A stretch of 64,000 bases of DNA from Rufibacter ruber (GTDB lineage: Bacteria; Bacteroidota; Bacteroidia; Cytophagales; Hymenobacteraceae), in NCBI RefSeq assembly GCF_001647275.1, contig NZ_LRMM01000017.1, positions 1-64,000 of the forward strand, in the 5' to 3' direction. The notes under the pieces were generated by a model. The model did no database searches. It had not been told where the DNA came from and saw only the letters and a program-made list of their open reading frames with translations. This document shows positions 51,982 to 60,671 of this stretch, one piece after another (position 1 is the stretch's first letter; each line of letters begins with the position of its first letter). The position numbers were made by a program, and so were the translations under genes.

Positions 51982-54645
51982 ATGGGAGATACATTGACTC
52001 GTTTTATTGTAAGTGCTTTTCTGGCGGCGGTTCTGTGCGCAGGGGCGGTAGCTCCTGTTGCTGGTCAAAACGCGCCAGCGCCTCTTTCTGCCCATGAGAC
52101 AACAGCAAAACTGGCTCCCGCTCTGAGGCAGTTGAAAAGTAAAGGCAAGCGCCAGGTGCGGGTGCAGGTAACAGATGTTCCATCCTTCACCAAGTGGCTT
52201 TCCAAAACGCTGCCCACCGCCCAGCTACTTCAGGTAGACTCAGCCAGCCGCACAACCCTTCTTTCAAACCTACATTCTAAAGATTATTTGGCCCTGACGC
52301 AATGCCCTTGGGTAACCTTTGTAGATGTAGCAAACAGAGAGGCGCGGGAAGAGGCGCACCTGCAGAACGCTGACCTTACTGTAAATAACGTAGAGGCGCT
52401 GCACCTGCGGTTTCCCCACTTAACCGGGGTAGGGCTGGTGGCGTCAGTGAAAGAGAACCAGTTTGACTCGGCAGACATTGATTTCAAACACAGGGTGATT
52501 CCCTCAGCGGGGCTTACGGGAGTGGCCAATCCGCATGCCACCACTATGGCCACACTCATTGGCGGCGGCGGCAATTCCTCACCAGCCGGAAAGGGCGTGG
52601 CCTGGCAGAGCACCCTCACGGCCTCAGATTTTGCCAACCTCATGCCAGATAACCTGAACCAGCTGAAAACCCTGGGGGTAACGGTGCAGAACCATTCATA
52701 CGGGGTGGGGGTAGAGAATTATTACGGGCTGGAAAGCCAGGCCTATGACCGGCAGGTGTTGCAGTACCCAGAGCTGCTGCACGTGTTCTCTTCCGGCAAC
52801 GCCGGAAACCAGGCCGCGGCAGATGGGCCGTATGCCGCCCTGACGGGCTTTGCAAATCTCACCGGGCAGTTCAAAGTTTCAAAAAATACCTTAACCGTGG
52901 GGGCAATAGATACGGCGGGGCAGGTGGGGCTGCTCAGCTCGCGCGGCCCCACCTATGACGGGCGAATCAAGCCGGAGGTAGTGGCCTTTGGGGAGTCTGG
53001 CACATCTGAGGCCGCTGCGGTGGTGTCTGGCATTGCGCTGCTGGTGCAACAGGCGTATCAGAAACAGCAGGGCGGGCATTTGCCGCCGTCGCACCTGGTG
53101 AAAGCCGCCATTCTCAATGCCGCAGATGATAAAGGAAGCCCTGAGGTGGACTACGCCGCCGGATTTGGCAACGCAGATGCGCTGGGGGCGGTGCAGGCTG
53201 TGCAGGAGAACAGATTTGTGCTGGGGAAAGTAGGGCAGGGGCAGGTACAGAAGATTCCCGTTCTGGTTCCGGCTGGAACATCCCGGCTAAAAGCGACCTT
53301 GGTCTGGCATGAGGTAGAAGGTCTGCCCAACGCCCCCGCTGCGTTACTCAACGACCTGGACCTGAAGTTAACCTCTCCTGCTACTGGGCAGGAGTGGCTG
53401 CCGTGGGGACTTAGCACGTTTCCGCATAAAGACTCCCTGCTGTTGCCCGCCCGCCGGCAGGTGGACCGTCTGAACAATGTGGAGCAGATCACGCTGGCGT
53501 TGCCAGAGGCAGGTCCCTATGAGCTGCATGTGACAGGGTTCGGGGTGAATGCAGGTGATCAGGACTTCAGCGTGGTGTATGAGTTTGAGCAGAGATTTGC
53601 ATGGGCCTACCCAACGGCCGGGAGCCCCCTAAGGAGTGATGAGAAAAACAGGCTCCGGTGGCACCAGCCTATTAATACCGGGGAGAAGGGCCGGTTGGAG
53701 TTCAGATGGGCTGGAACGGCACCAGGGCGTTGGCAGGTGCTGCAAGAGCGGGTAGATTTGGCTAAGGAGCAGCTTGACTGGACAGCTCCCGCAGACACCG
53801 CCGGGCTGGCAGAACTGCGCATGGTCATAGGGGCCGAAGTGTTTGCCACAGGAACGGTGGTTGTGAGCCCGGTACTGCAGATGCAGGTGGGGTACCAGTG
53901 CGGGGAGGAGGTGATGCTTTTCTGGCCCAAAGCAGAAGGCGCAGAACAGTACCAGGTGTATAGCCTGGGGGAGAAATTTCTGGAGCCTCTGGTGCAGACA
54001 GCAGACACCATGGTGGTACTGTCTAAGAATACGAATGGCTCCCTGTATTATGCCGTAAGCCCGCTGGTTGCAGGTCTAAATGGACAGCGCAGCCTCACCC
54101 TTCACTATGCACAGCAAGGGGTAAGCTGTTACATAAAGAATTTTTTGGCGCAGCGGTTTGTCACAGACACGGTTCTGCTAAATCTAGAGCTGAGCACCAC
54201 GTACGGGGTGGCGGCGCTTTTTCTGGAAAAGAAGGTTGGCAGTGAGTTCAGAACCCTATCAGAGATTCCTTTGTCGCGGCAGGTTGGTTATGTGCTGCAG
54301 GACCTGGAGCCAGCCCCTGGCAGAAACGAATACAGAATCAAGGTGGTCACCAGCACCGGCCAGACCTTCTACAGCCCAACAGAGGCCGTGGTGTTTGCTC
54401 CTGCAAAATATATCCAGGTGTTCCCTAACCCCATCAAAGCCGGTAATGAATTAAGCCTGATCACCCATGATGACCAAAAAAGCCAGATTCTGGTGTATGA
54501 CCACCTGGGGCGTCTGCTACGGCAAACCCATCAAGACGGCGCGGTGAAGTCCTTGTCTACTGCAGGTTTGTCGGCAGGTCTGTATATGGTGAGAGTGGTG
54601 TCAGCCCAAGGGCAGCTGCTGCAGGCGCGGGTGGTGGTATTCTAA
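51982..54645 (+). CDS. Secreted subtilase with type IX sorting domain
   Basis: About 887 residues from ATG at 51982, preceded by AGGAGAAGGAG. Signal peptide (FIVSAFLAAVLCAGAVAPVAG). Peptidase S8 domain: His185 in NPHATTMATLIGGGG and Ser342 in SGTSEAAAVVSG. The usual catalytic Asp (D-T/S-G) is not found: the aligned stretch reads SVKENQFDSADIDF, with Lys-Glu instead. Beta-sandwich domains follow. The last 80 residues (IQVFPNPIKAGNELSL...GLSAGLYMVRVVSAQGQ) are a type A sorting signal, so it is exported by the type IX system to the cell surface. Confidence 0.9.
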   Translation: MGDTLTRFIVSAFLAAVLCAGAVAPVAGQNAPAPLSAHETTAKLAPALRQLKSKGKRQVRVQVTDVPSFTKWLSKTLPTAQLLQVDSASRTTLLSNLHSKDYLALTQCPWVTFVDVANREAREEAHLQNADLTVNNVEALHLRFPHLTGVGLVASVKENQFDSADIDFKHRVIPSAGLTGVANPHATTMATLIGGGGNSSPAGKGVAWQSTLTASDFANLMPDNLNQLKTLGVTVQNHSYGVGVENYYGLESQAYDRQVLQYPELLHVFSSGNAGNQAAADGPYAALTGFANLTGQFKVSKNTLTVGAIDTAGQVGLLSSRGPTYDGRIKPEVVAFGESGTSEAAAVVSGIALLVQQAYQKQQGGHLPPSHLVKAAILNAADDKGSPEVDYAAGFGNADALGAVQAVQENRFVLGKVGQGQVQKIPVLVPAGTSRLKATLVWHEVEGLPNAPAALLNDLDLKLTSPATGQEWLPWGLSTFPHKDSLLLPARRQVDRLNNVEQITLALPEAGPYELHVTGFGVNAGDQDFSVVYEFEQRFAWAYPTAGSPLRSDEKNRLRWHQPINTGEKGRLEFRWAGTAPGRWQVLQERVDLAKEQLDWTAPADTAGLAELRMVIGAEVFATGTVVVSPVLQMQVGYQCGEEVMLFWPKAEGAEQYQVYSLGEKFLEPLVQTADTMVVLSKNTNGSLYYAVSPLVAGLNGQRSLTLHYAQQGVSCYIKNFLAQRFVTDTVLLNLELSTTYGVAALFLEKKVGSEFRTLSEIPLSRQVGYVLQDLEPAPGRNEYRIKVVTSTGQTFYSPTEAVVFAPAKYIQVFPNPIKAGNELSLITHDDQKSQILVYDHLGRLLRQTHQDGAVKSLSTAGLSAGLYMVRVVSAQGQLLQARVVVF

Positions 54646-54731
54646 GGAGAACGTTAGTTTGATTCTGGGGAAAAACCGTTGTAGTAGAGGTGACGTGGTG
54701 TGCCGGTTGCAGACAGCCTTCTGATTCTTTT

Positions 54732-54773
54732 CCTGTTTTCGGGCTGTTTTTTGAAAAGTAGCCCCAAAACAGC
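54732..54773. repeat. 40-bp palindromic repeat, copy 26
   Basis: CCTGTTTTCGGGCTG stem with TAGCCCCAAAACAGC. Confidence 0.8.
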
Positions 54774-54830
54774 TTTTATTTTAGGGCCTTGCCTGAAGTT
54801 ATGTTTGCCACCAGCTAGGCAAAGGGTATG

Positions 54831-54863
54831 AAAAAAGGCCTCCGGTTAGGGAGGCCTTTTTTT
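54831..54863. terminator. Bidirectional terminator
   Basis: AAAAAAGGCCTCC and its complement with a T run, between the subtilase (+) and the first metallopeptidase (-). Confidence 0.9.
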
Positions 54864-54884
54864 ATATCCAACCTAGAGGTGTGT

Positions 54885-55682
54885 TTAATAGAGATAGTTC
54901 AGCGCCGTTTGGTCATTGGAGTTGAACGGACGGTTCTGGCCTGTGCCAATACAGGCGAGCATCCAGGAGGTGGCGTCTGCGGTGGTGGGGGTGCCGGGAA
55001 TGTGCACGGCTCCCACGGTGCTGGCCCCTTCGTTGGTGTAGGCCCCGCCGCAGCTGTAGCTCCGGTCCATGTAGTCAGTGTGCCGAAAGCCAATGCAGTG
55101 GCCAATTTCATGCGCCAGAATGGTGGCCAGGTAGTTGGTGTTCGGGTTAGAGCCTATGGCGTTAGAATTCACCTTCACACTGCTGTAAGGGTTTCCGCCA
55201 GAGGGGAAGCCCGCTGAGGCCAGGTAGCTGCCGTTGCCCCGTACAATGTCTATGTTTCCGTTAGAGGCCACGCGCCTAAAGGAGATCAACAGCCCCTGCG
55301 CATTGTAACGGGCAATTGCTTCATCTAAGGCAGCCACGTAGCTGGAAGGCAAGCGGCTAGACATGCTAACGGTGATCACGCGGCCGGTTCCGGCATTTAC
55401 CAGGTTGGTAGTACGGTATTGTTCCGTCTCGCCAACCCTCAGGAATTTTGCATCATGGTTGCTGTCCAGTTCCTTGTCAGTTAAGAAGATATCACCTTCT
55501 ACCAGGTATCCGCCTTCCATGGCCTGTACATCAGTGGTCCCGAAACCCATGGCGTAAATTTTTGAAAGTGTATCCTGGGAGATGGCTGCTTTTTCTACGG
55601 CGGCTTCTTCATCTACTGAGCAAGAGGTGCTGCCAAGTACTAAGACTGCTGCCGCAAGTTTGAGGGAGTAAGGTAACTTCAT
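54885..55682 (-). CDS. HEIGH-type zinc metallopeptidase lipoprotein, paralog 1
   Basis: 265 residues. Lipoprotein signal with Cys21 (GSTSC). The catalytic motif is His191-Glu192-Ile-Gly-His195 with His201 (HEIGHCIGFRH), the M57-like 'dual-action HEIGH' type. The following DYMDRSYSCGGAYTNEGASTVGAVHIPGTPT is the Met-turn region. The N-terminal part (DVQAMEGGYLVEGDIFLTDKEL) is a propeptide-like segment. Predicted surface or periplasmic protease. A tandem paralog lies 418 bp upstream at 56101, with 125 bp of perfect DNA identity around the Met-turn. Confidence 0.9.
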   Translation of the reverse strand: MKLPYSLKLAAAVLVLGSTSCSVDEEAAVEKAAISQDTLSKIYAMGFGTTDVQAMEGGYLVEGDIFLTDKELDSNHDAKFLRVGETEQYRTTNLVNAGTGRVITVSMSSRLPSSYVAALDEAIARYNAQGLLISFRRVASNGNIDIVRGNGSYLASAGFPSGGNPYSSVKVNSNAIGSNPNTNYLATILAHEIGHCIGFRHTDYMDRSYSCGGAYTNEGASTVGAVHIPGTPTTADATSWMLACIGTGQNRPFNSNDQTALNYLY

Positions 55683-56000
55683 AAATTGTTTGTTAGGGGG
55701 TTGCTGAAAATAATGGTTGGTTGATAAGTAGGAGTATAGGTTGGATATTTAAAGGTTGAAAACAGGTAAAAGTTATTACTGTGAAATAGACTTTATTTTA
55801 TGTTTATGCTAAAGAATATCAATTGTCAGAACAAGAATAATTATTCCGGTAGCTAACTTGGAGTACTGTAAAAAAAGGTGAATGTAGATGGATGGGATAG
55901 GTGCTGGTTTTAACGAATAAAAGGCGGGTGAGGTTTTGCCGTTTAATAGAAAATTAATAAAATAAATTGGTTGGTATAATTAGGAAAATAAAGGCAATAC
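55683..56000. other. AT-rich spacer between paralogs
   Basis: No gene or repeat family recognised. Strongly AT-rich compared with the flanking genes. Confidence 0.4.
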
Positions 56001-56036
56001 AAATCCAGGGTGAATTTTGTAATTCACCCTGGATTT
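56001..56036. terminator. Hairpin after the second metallopeptidase gene
   Basis: Perfect 16-bp arms AAATCCAGGGTGAATT and complement with a 4-base loop, 65 bp beyond the stop of paralog 2. Confidence 0.75.
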
Positions 56037-56100
56037 AAACAGTAAATAGCGCTAGTGAAAGGTGCTTGTTTCCTTAGCTAGTGCTGAAATTCATGCCTGT

Positions 56101-56904
56101 TTAGTAAAGATAATTGAGGGCTGTGCGGTCATTGGAGTTGAACGGACGGTTCTGCCCGGTGGCAACGCAGGCGAGCATCCAGGAGGTGGCGTCTGCGGTG
56201 GTGGGGGTGCCGGGAATGTGCACGGCTCCCACGGTGCTGGCCCCTTCGTTGGTGTAGGCCCCGCCGCAGCTGTAGCTCCGGTCCATGTAGTCTGTGTGGC
56301 GGAAGCCGATGCAGTGGCCAATCTCATGCGCCAGGATGGTGGCCAGGTAGTTGGTGCCCGGATTTGAGCCTAAGTAGGTGGAGTTCACCAGTACCTTGTT
56401 GTACGGGTTTCCGCCAGAGGGGAAGCCCGCTGAGGCTAGGTACGAGGCGTTGGTGGGCGACTTGGTCAGTAAGATGTTGTACCCAGAAGATACTCTCCTG
56501 AACTTGATGAGCAGGTTTTCAGCGTTGTATCTTCTAATAGCCTCGTCTACCGCTGTGGCGTAAGCGGTAGGCAGGGTGGTAGAGACTGCTACGTTAATGG
56601 TGCGGCCGCTGCCTACGTTGACCAGGTTAGTGGTGCGGTACTGCTCCGTCTCCCCTACACGCAGGAATTTGGCGTCATGCGTGGTGTTTAGTTGCTCATC
56701 GGTTAACAGGATGTCTCCTTCCACCAGATAGCCACCTTCTACTACCTGTACATCAGTAGTGCCAAAGCCCATCTCGTAGATTTTAGCAAGGGTGTCTTTT
56801 GAGACGGCGGCCTTTTCTACTACTTCCTCCTCAGTGGTGGAACAGGCGGTGCTTCCTAACAGTAAGGCAGCAGCAAACAGCTGGATTGTGTAAAATTTTC
56901 TCAT
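56101..56904 (-). CDS. HEIGH-type zinc metallopeptidase lipoprotein, paralog 2
   Basis: 267 residues, same layout as its neighbour: lipobox GSTAC, GYLVEGDILLTDEQL, and the zinc motif HEIGHCIGFRH followed by DYMDRSYSCGG. Protein identity with paralog 1 is high over the whole length, highest in the last third. The middle differs (RRVSSGYNILLTKSPTNASYLASAGFPSGG versus RRVASNGNIDIVRGNGSYLASAGFPSGG). This indicates tandem duplication, followed by divergence near the substrate side and probable gene conversion at the 3' side. Confidence 0.9.
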   Translation of the reverse strand: MRKFYTIQLFAAALLLGSTACSTTEEEVVEKAAVSKDTLAKIYEMGFGTTDVQVVEGGYLVEGDILLTDEQLNTTHDAKFLRVGETEQYRTTNLVNVGSGRTINVAVSTTLPTAYATAVDEAIRRYNAENLLIKFRRVSSGYNILLTKSPTNASYLASAGFPSGGNPYNKVLVNSTYLGSNPGTNYLATILAHEIGHCIGFRHTDYMDRSYSCGGAYTNEGASTVGAVHIPGTPTTADATSWMLACVATGQNRPFNSNDRTALNYLY

Positions 56905-57504
56905 AAAGCTTATTGGGGGTTATGTTAAAAGATAAGCCTATATTATGAATATTGGTTTGTATTTACAAGCTGTTTGATAAATATTTTTATTCGATCATAT
57001 GGATTTTATATTGGCAGGATAGATTGAAGTTTATATTTAAAAAATAGCTACTCATTTATTAAATTAATTAATAATACAATAATGCTTAAATCTTAGTAAT
57101 TATTTAATGAATGGGATTTGGTGAAAATAAAGGTTAAACGCATAGGTGGTTTTATTGTGAATTTTATAAAGCTTAAAAATAGGAGTTTGTAAAGAGCAGT
57201 ACAGACCTGCTTTGTTTACTATAAATGGTATTATCTCTTTCTGGAGAAGCAAAGGTGAGCAGAAAGAGAATTTGGCATCAATAGAAAATAGTGAAGGGTA
57301 CTCCCTACGCAATTTCATGAGTTAGGTTTAACCCAATCCTTCTTTTGTAAGCAAACGTGCGTGCGGCAAATATGGTAGCAATTTTCATAGCCGAAGTAAA
57401 GTGCAGTTAGTGGATCTATTTTTAAGTCTTATTCACCGTGGCGGGTGGCTTTAAGTGCAGTACCCGTTGTTCTTTTCAACTTTAGCCCTTTCATTTGCGG
57501 TTGT
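56905..57504. other. AT-rich intergenic region, no gene supported
   Basis: 600 bp of AT-rich DNA before alaA. A 72-codon frame at 57100-57318 (-) has no family resemblance, but its ATG is close to a run of T and A. It is left unannotated. Confidence 0.4.
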
Positions 57505-58718
57505 ATGATAAAGAAGAGCAGCAGGTTAGACAACGTGTTCTATGAGATACGGGGCCCTATCTTTGAGAAAGCCATGGATCTGGAACGCCAGGGGTTCAAG
57601 ATTACCCGCCTGAATATTGGTAACCCCGCCCCCTTCGGGTTTGATGCCCCAGATGAAATTGTGCATGACATCATCATGAACCTGCGCAATGCCCAAGGGT
57701 ACACAGACTCTAAAGGGCTGTTTGCCGCCCGTAAAGCCATTATGCACTACTGCCAGAGCAAGGCTATCCAGAACGTGCAGGTAGACGATATTATCATTGG
57801 CAACGGGGTCAGCGAGTTGATCTTGCTCAGCATGCAGGCTCTTTTAAATGAAGGCGATGAAATTCTGGTGCCAGCCCCTGATTACCCGCTCTGGACGGCC
57901 GCGGTGAACTTGTCTGGCGGCAAGGCAGTACACTACCTCTGTGATGAGGCCGCTGACTGGTATCCAGACGTGGCTGATATGGAAAGCAAAATCACGTCTC
58001 GCACCAAAGGGATTGTCCTGATCAACCCCAATAACCCAACCGGGGCGGTGTACCCGCCAGAGGTGCTGCGGCAGGTGGTGGCTGTGGCCGAACGTCATAA
58101 CCTCATAGTGTTCTCAGATGAGATCTATGACAAGATTCTGTATGAGGGCACCGTACACCACGCCACGGCTTCTTTCTCTACAGATGTGCTGTTTCTAACG
58201 TTTGGCGGCTTGTCTAAGAACTACCGCGCCGCGGGGTTCAGGGCGGGGTGGCTGGTGGTGAGCGGCAAACTCTCAACGGCTAAATCATACATAGAGGGGT
58301 TGAACGCCCTGGCCAGCATGCGGCTGTGCAGCAACGTACCGGCGCAGTTCGCTATCCAGACGGCATTGGGGGGTACCAGAGCATAAATGATCTGGTACTG
58401 CCTACGGGCAGGCTTGCCAAACAGCGTGACGCCTGCTATAACAAGTTGGTCTCTATTCCCGGGATCACGTGCGTAAAGCCTATGGGGGCTTTCTACCTCT
58501 TCCCTAAAATTGACGTGCAGAAGTTCAACATTCACCGTGATGAGCAGTTTGTGCTGGACCTTCTGATTGACCAGCACGTGCTGCTGGTGCAGGGAACCGG
58601 CTTCAACTGGGCGCAGCAAGACCACTTTAGGGTAGTGTACCTGCCCACCATTGTGGAGCTTGACGAAACCCTTGACAAACTAGCCCTGTTCCTGCAGGAT
58701 TACCAACAGCAAGTGTAA
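57505..58718 (+). pseudogene. alaA: Alanine aminotransferase AlaA, frameshifted
   Basis: From ATG at 57505 (MIKKSSRLDNVFYEIRGPIF) the chain follows E. coli AlaA closely: LNIGNPAPFGFDAPDEI, INPNNPTGAVYPPEV, and PLP Lys238 in GGLSKNYRAAGFRAGW. After ASMRLCSNVPAQFAIQTALGG the frame is lost. The remainder (YQSINDLVLPTGRLAKQRD ... RVVYLPTIVELDETL) continues in another frame up to 58718. One G missing from the run of six at 58368-58373 explains it. AlaA makes alanine from pyruvate and glutamate. Given the intact rest, a consensus error is as likely as true loss. Confidence 0.88.
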
Positions 58719-58721
58719 AAG

Positions 58722-58762
58722 ACGTTTTTGGGCTGATTTTCAAAAAACAGGCCGGAAACAGG
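58722..58762. repeat. 40-bp palindromic repeat, copy 27
   Basis: ACGTTTTTGGGCTG stem with CAGGCCGGAAACAGG, 4 bp after the alaA stop; its right arm is shared with the next hairpin. Confidence 0.8.
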
Positions 58763-58800
58763 AAACGGGAAGATGACAGATCTTCCCGTTTCCTGTTTCC
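58754..58800. terminator. Terminator-like hairpin between alaA and the M16 gene
   Basis: GGAAACAGGAAACGGGAAGA and its exact complement with a short loop, between convergent genes. Confidence 0.8.
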
Positions 58801-58817
58801 GGCGCATCTGGGGCCGC

Positions 58818-60062
58818 TTAAGCGTTGGGTACGTACTGCAGGAAACTCAGGTTTTCCTCACGCAGGGTGTCATTGGCAATGCCCAGCAGGTCTTTGGCCT
58901 CAATGTTTCTGATCTGCTCAAAAATCTCATTCAGGCTTTCAATGGTGCCCAGGTCCAGAATGCTCTTGCCCATCATCATCATGAAGCCCATGTTGCTTTC
59001 CTCGGCCATGGCCAGCTGACCCATGAGCTGCTCTTTGGCCGTGTGCAGCTGCACACTTCCCATGGGTTTTTCGCGCAGCAGCTTCAGTTCTTTCAGGACC
59101 AGGCCAATGGTGCGCTTCAGCTGCTTTTTCTCGGTGCCGAAGTAAATCCCAAACAGGCCGGTGTCAATGTAGGTGGCGTAGTTGGCGTCAATGGTATACA
59201 CCAGGCCGTGTTTTTCACGAACCGCCAGGTTGAGCCGGGAGTTCATGCCGGGGCCGCCCAAGATGTTCACCAGCATAAAGAAGGTAAGCCTTCTGGGGTC
59301 GGTGAGGGCGTAGGCGGGGCAGCCTATCACGCAGTGCGCCTGCTGAATGGCCTTTTCCACCACCAGCGTCTGCGGCTCATACTGCTGAAAGGTGAGCCGC
59401 TGGCGGGGCTGGATCTTCTCCGGTATCTGGCCTAGATATTTTTCAGCCAGCTTCACTACGCGCTCAATGGGCCAGTTGCTCACTGAGCAGAACACCAGCC
59501 GGTCTGTGCTGAGGTTGCGGTCAATAAAAGCCTGGAAATCTTCCTTCTGAAAACGGCTCACACTTTCGCGGGTGCCCAAAATGTTATTGCCCAGCGGGTG
59601 GTTTTTAAAAACCACGTCGTCAAACTCGTCTACAATGGCGTCTTCGGGCGTGTCCAGGTACATGGCCATCTCCTCCAGGATCACGCCGCGCTCCTTCTCA
59701 ATCTCTTTAGACGGAAAAGTAGAGTTGAACGTGATGTCTGTGAGCAGCTCAAAGGCCTTCTCAAAGTGGTTTTCCAGCACCGAGGCGTAGAAGCTGATTT
59801 TCTCTTTGGTGGTGTAGGCGTTCAGTTCGCCGCCCACCGTCTCCAGCCGGTTCAGGATATGGAACGATTTACGCTTTTGGGTGCCTTTGAAGGCCATGTG
59901 TTCCCAGAAATGGGCCAGTCCCTGTTCATGCGGGAGCTCGTCTCGGGAGCCAATGTCCATCATAAAACCACAGTGCGCAATCTTGGTGTGCGGCACCTGC
60001 TTGTGCAGCACCCTAATGCCGTTGGAAAGGGTATGGATATGGTAATCTGGTAATTTAGTCAA
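58818..60062 (-). CDS. M16-family zinc peptidase
   Basis: 414 residues, one full peptidase unit of two alpha/beta halves. The inverted zinc motif is HFWEH in GLAHFWEHMAFKGTQKRK (His, catalytic Glu, His), and the third ligand Glu lies in EKERGVILEEM. The second half (GCPAYALTDPRRLTFFMLVNILGGPGMNSRLNLAVREKHGLVYTIDA) has the usual substrate-binding Arg-Tyr region. No signal peptide. Processing peptidases of this family clear or cut small proteins. A -7-like TACCTTTG lies at 60140-60133. Confidence 0.94.
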   Translation of the reverse strand: MTKLPDYHIHTLSNGIRVLHKQVPHTKIAHCGFMMDIGSRDELPHEQGLAHFWEHMAFKGTQKRKSFHILNRLETVGGELNAYTTKEKISFYASVLENHFEKAFELLTDITFNSTFPSKEIEKERGVILEEMAMYLDTPEDAIVDEFDDVVFKNHPLGNNILGTRESVSRFQKEDFQAFIDRNLSTDRLVFCSVSNWPIERVVKLAEKYLGQIPEKIQPRQRLTFQQYEPQTLVVEKAIQQAHCVIGCPAYALTDPRRLTFFMLVNILGGPGMNSRLNLAVREKHGLVYTIDANYATYIDTGLFGIYFGTEKKQLKRTIGLVLKELKLLREKPMGSVQLHTAKEQLMGQLAMAEESNMGFMMMMGKSILDLGTIESLNEIFEQIRNIEAKDLLGIANDTLREENLSFLQYVPNA

Positions 60063-60250
60063 GTTCTTCTTCTGCGTTTACAATTGAAACACTATTGCGG
60101 GGCCATTCATTCCAACGGGAGTAAACAGCCTGCAAAGGTACGGAGTGGAGAATTAAGAATTGGTAATTAGGAATTCAAAGCGTTGCCGTGCAGGAGTGCA
60201 ATGTGAAAATGAGAAGATTTGAAAATTTGGAAATGAGGAGAATTGAAAGA
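60063..60250. other. Intergenic region upstream of the M16 gene
   Basis: Holds a minus-strand -7 element TACCTTTG (60140-60133) without a good -33 box, then AT-rich sequence and palindromic copy 28. No gene seen. Confidence 0.4.
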
Positions 60251-60289
60251 GCGTTTCTGCCTGATTTCCAGAAAACAGGCCAGAAACGC
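60251..60289. repeat. 40-bp palindromic repeat, copy 28
   Basis: GCGTTTCTGCCTG stem with CAGGCCAGAAACGC. Confidence 0.82.
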
Positions 60290-60447
60290 AAATTGCGGTG
60301 TTCCTTCTCCCTCTGGGAGAAGGTTAGGATGAGGGTACTAGTGTCCAATTGGTAAAAGCAGCGGCTATTGGCACAGACGCTCGCAGGTCCTCCGGACGCT
60401 ACAAGGTCTTTTGAAATTGCTGATGGTTAATTGTAAAATATTCATGC

Positions 60448-60578
60448 GCTGGCGCGAGTCTCCTGACTCGGGACAAAAAGTGATGCGAGTCTCCAGACTC
60501 GCCGGGAACCACAAAAAGTTAAACGGGAGTCTGGAGACTCCACCCACAAAAGGTCACGAGTCTGGAGACTCGCGCCAG
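60448..60578. repeat. 131-bp element of four nested palindromes
   Basis: Outer arms GCTGGCGCGAGTCTCC and GGAGACTCGCGCCAGC are exact complements. In between, GAGTCTCC/GGAGACTC-type palindromes recur at 60455-60472, 60485-60502, 60526-60541 and 60557-60572, separated by 12-23 bases. Confidence 0.8.
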
Positions 60579-60599
60579 CAGAGGGGCTGCCGCAGGTTT

Positions 60600-60639
60600 G
60601 CGTTTTCAGGCTATTTTGGCCAAAACAGGCCAAAAACAG
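60600..60639. repeat. 40-bp palindromic repeat, copy 29
   Basis: GCGTTTTCAGGCTA stem with CAGGCCAAAAACAG, 33 bp before the glycosyltransferase stop. Confidence 0.82.
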
Positions 60640-60671
60640 CGGTTAACCTTTCTGTATACACTTTACAGGAA

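Noticed and set aside
57100-57318. 72-codon frame on the minus strand
   Set aside because: AT-rich, no family resemblance, no promoter; possible but not supportable.
5834-60639. Reading the 40-bp repeats as a CRISPR array
   Set aside because: Copies are kilobases apart, not regularly spaced, and no cas genes are present.
5834-60639. Calling all 40-bp repeats intrinsic terminators
   Set aside because: Most lack a T run after the stem, several lie at gene 5' sides, and true terminator hairpins sit next to some of them.
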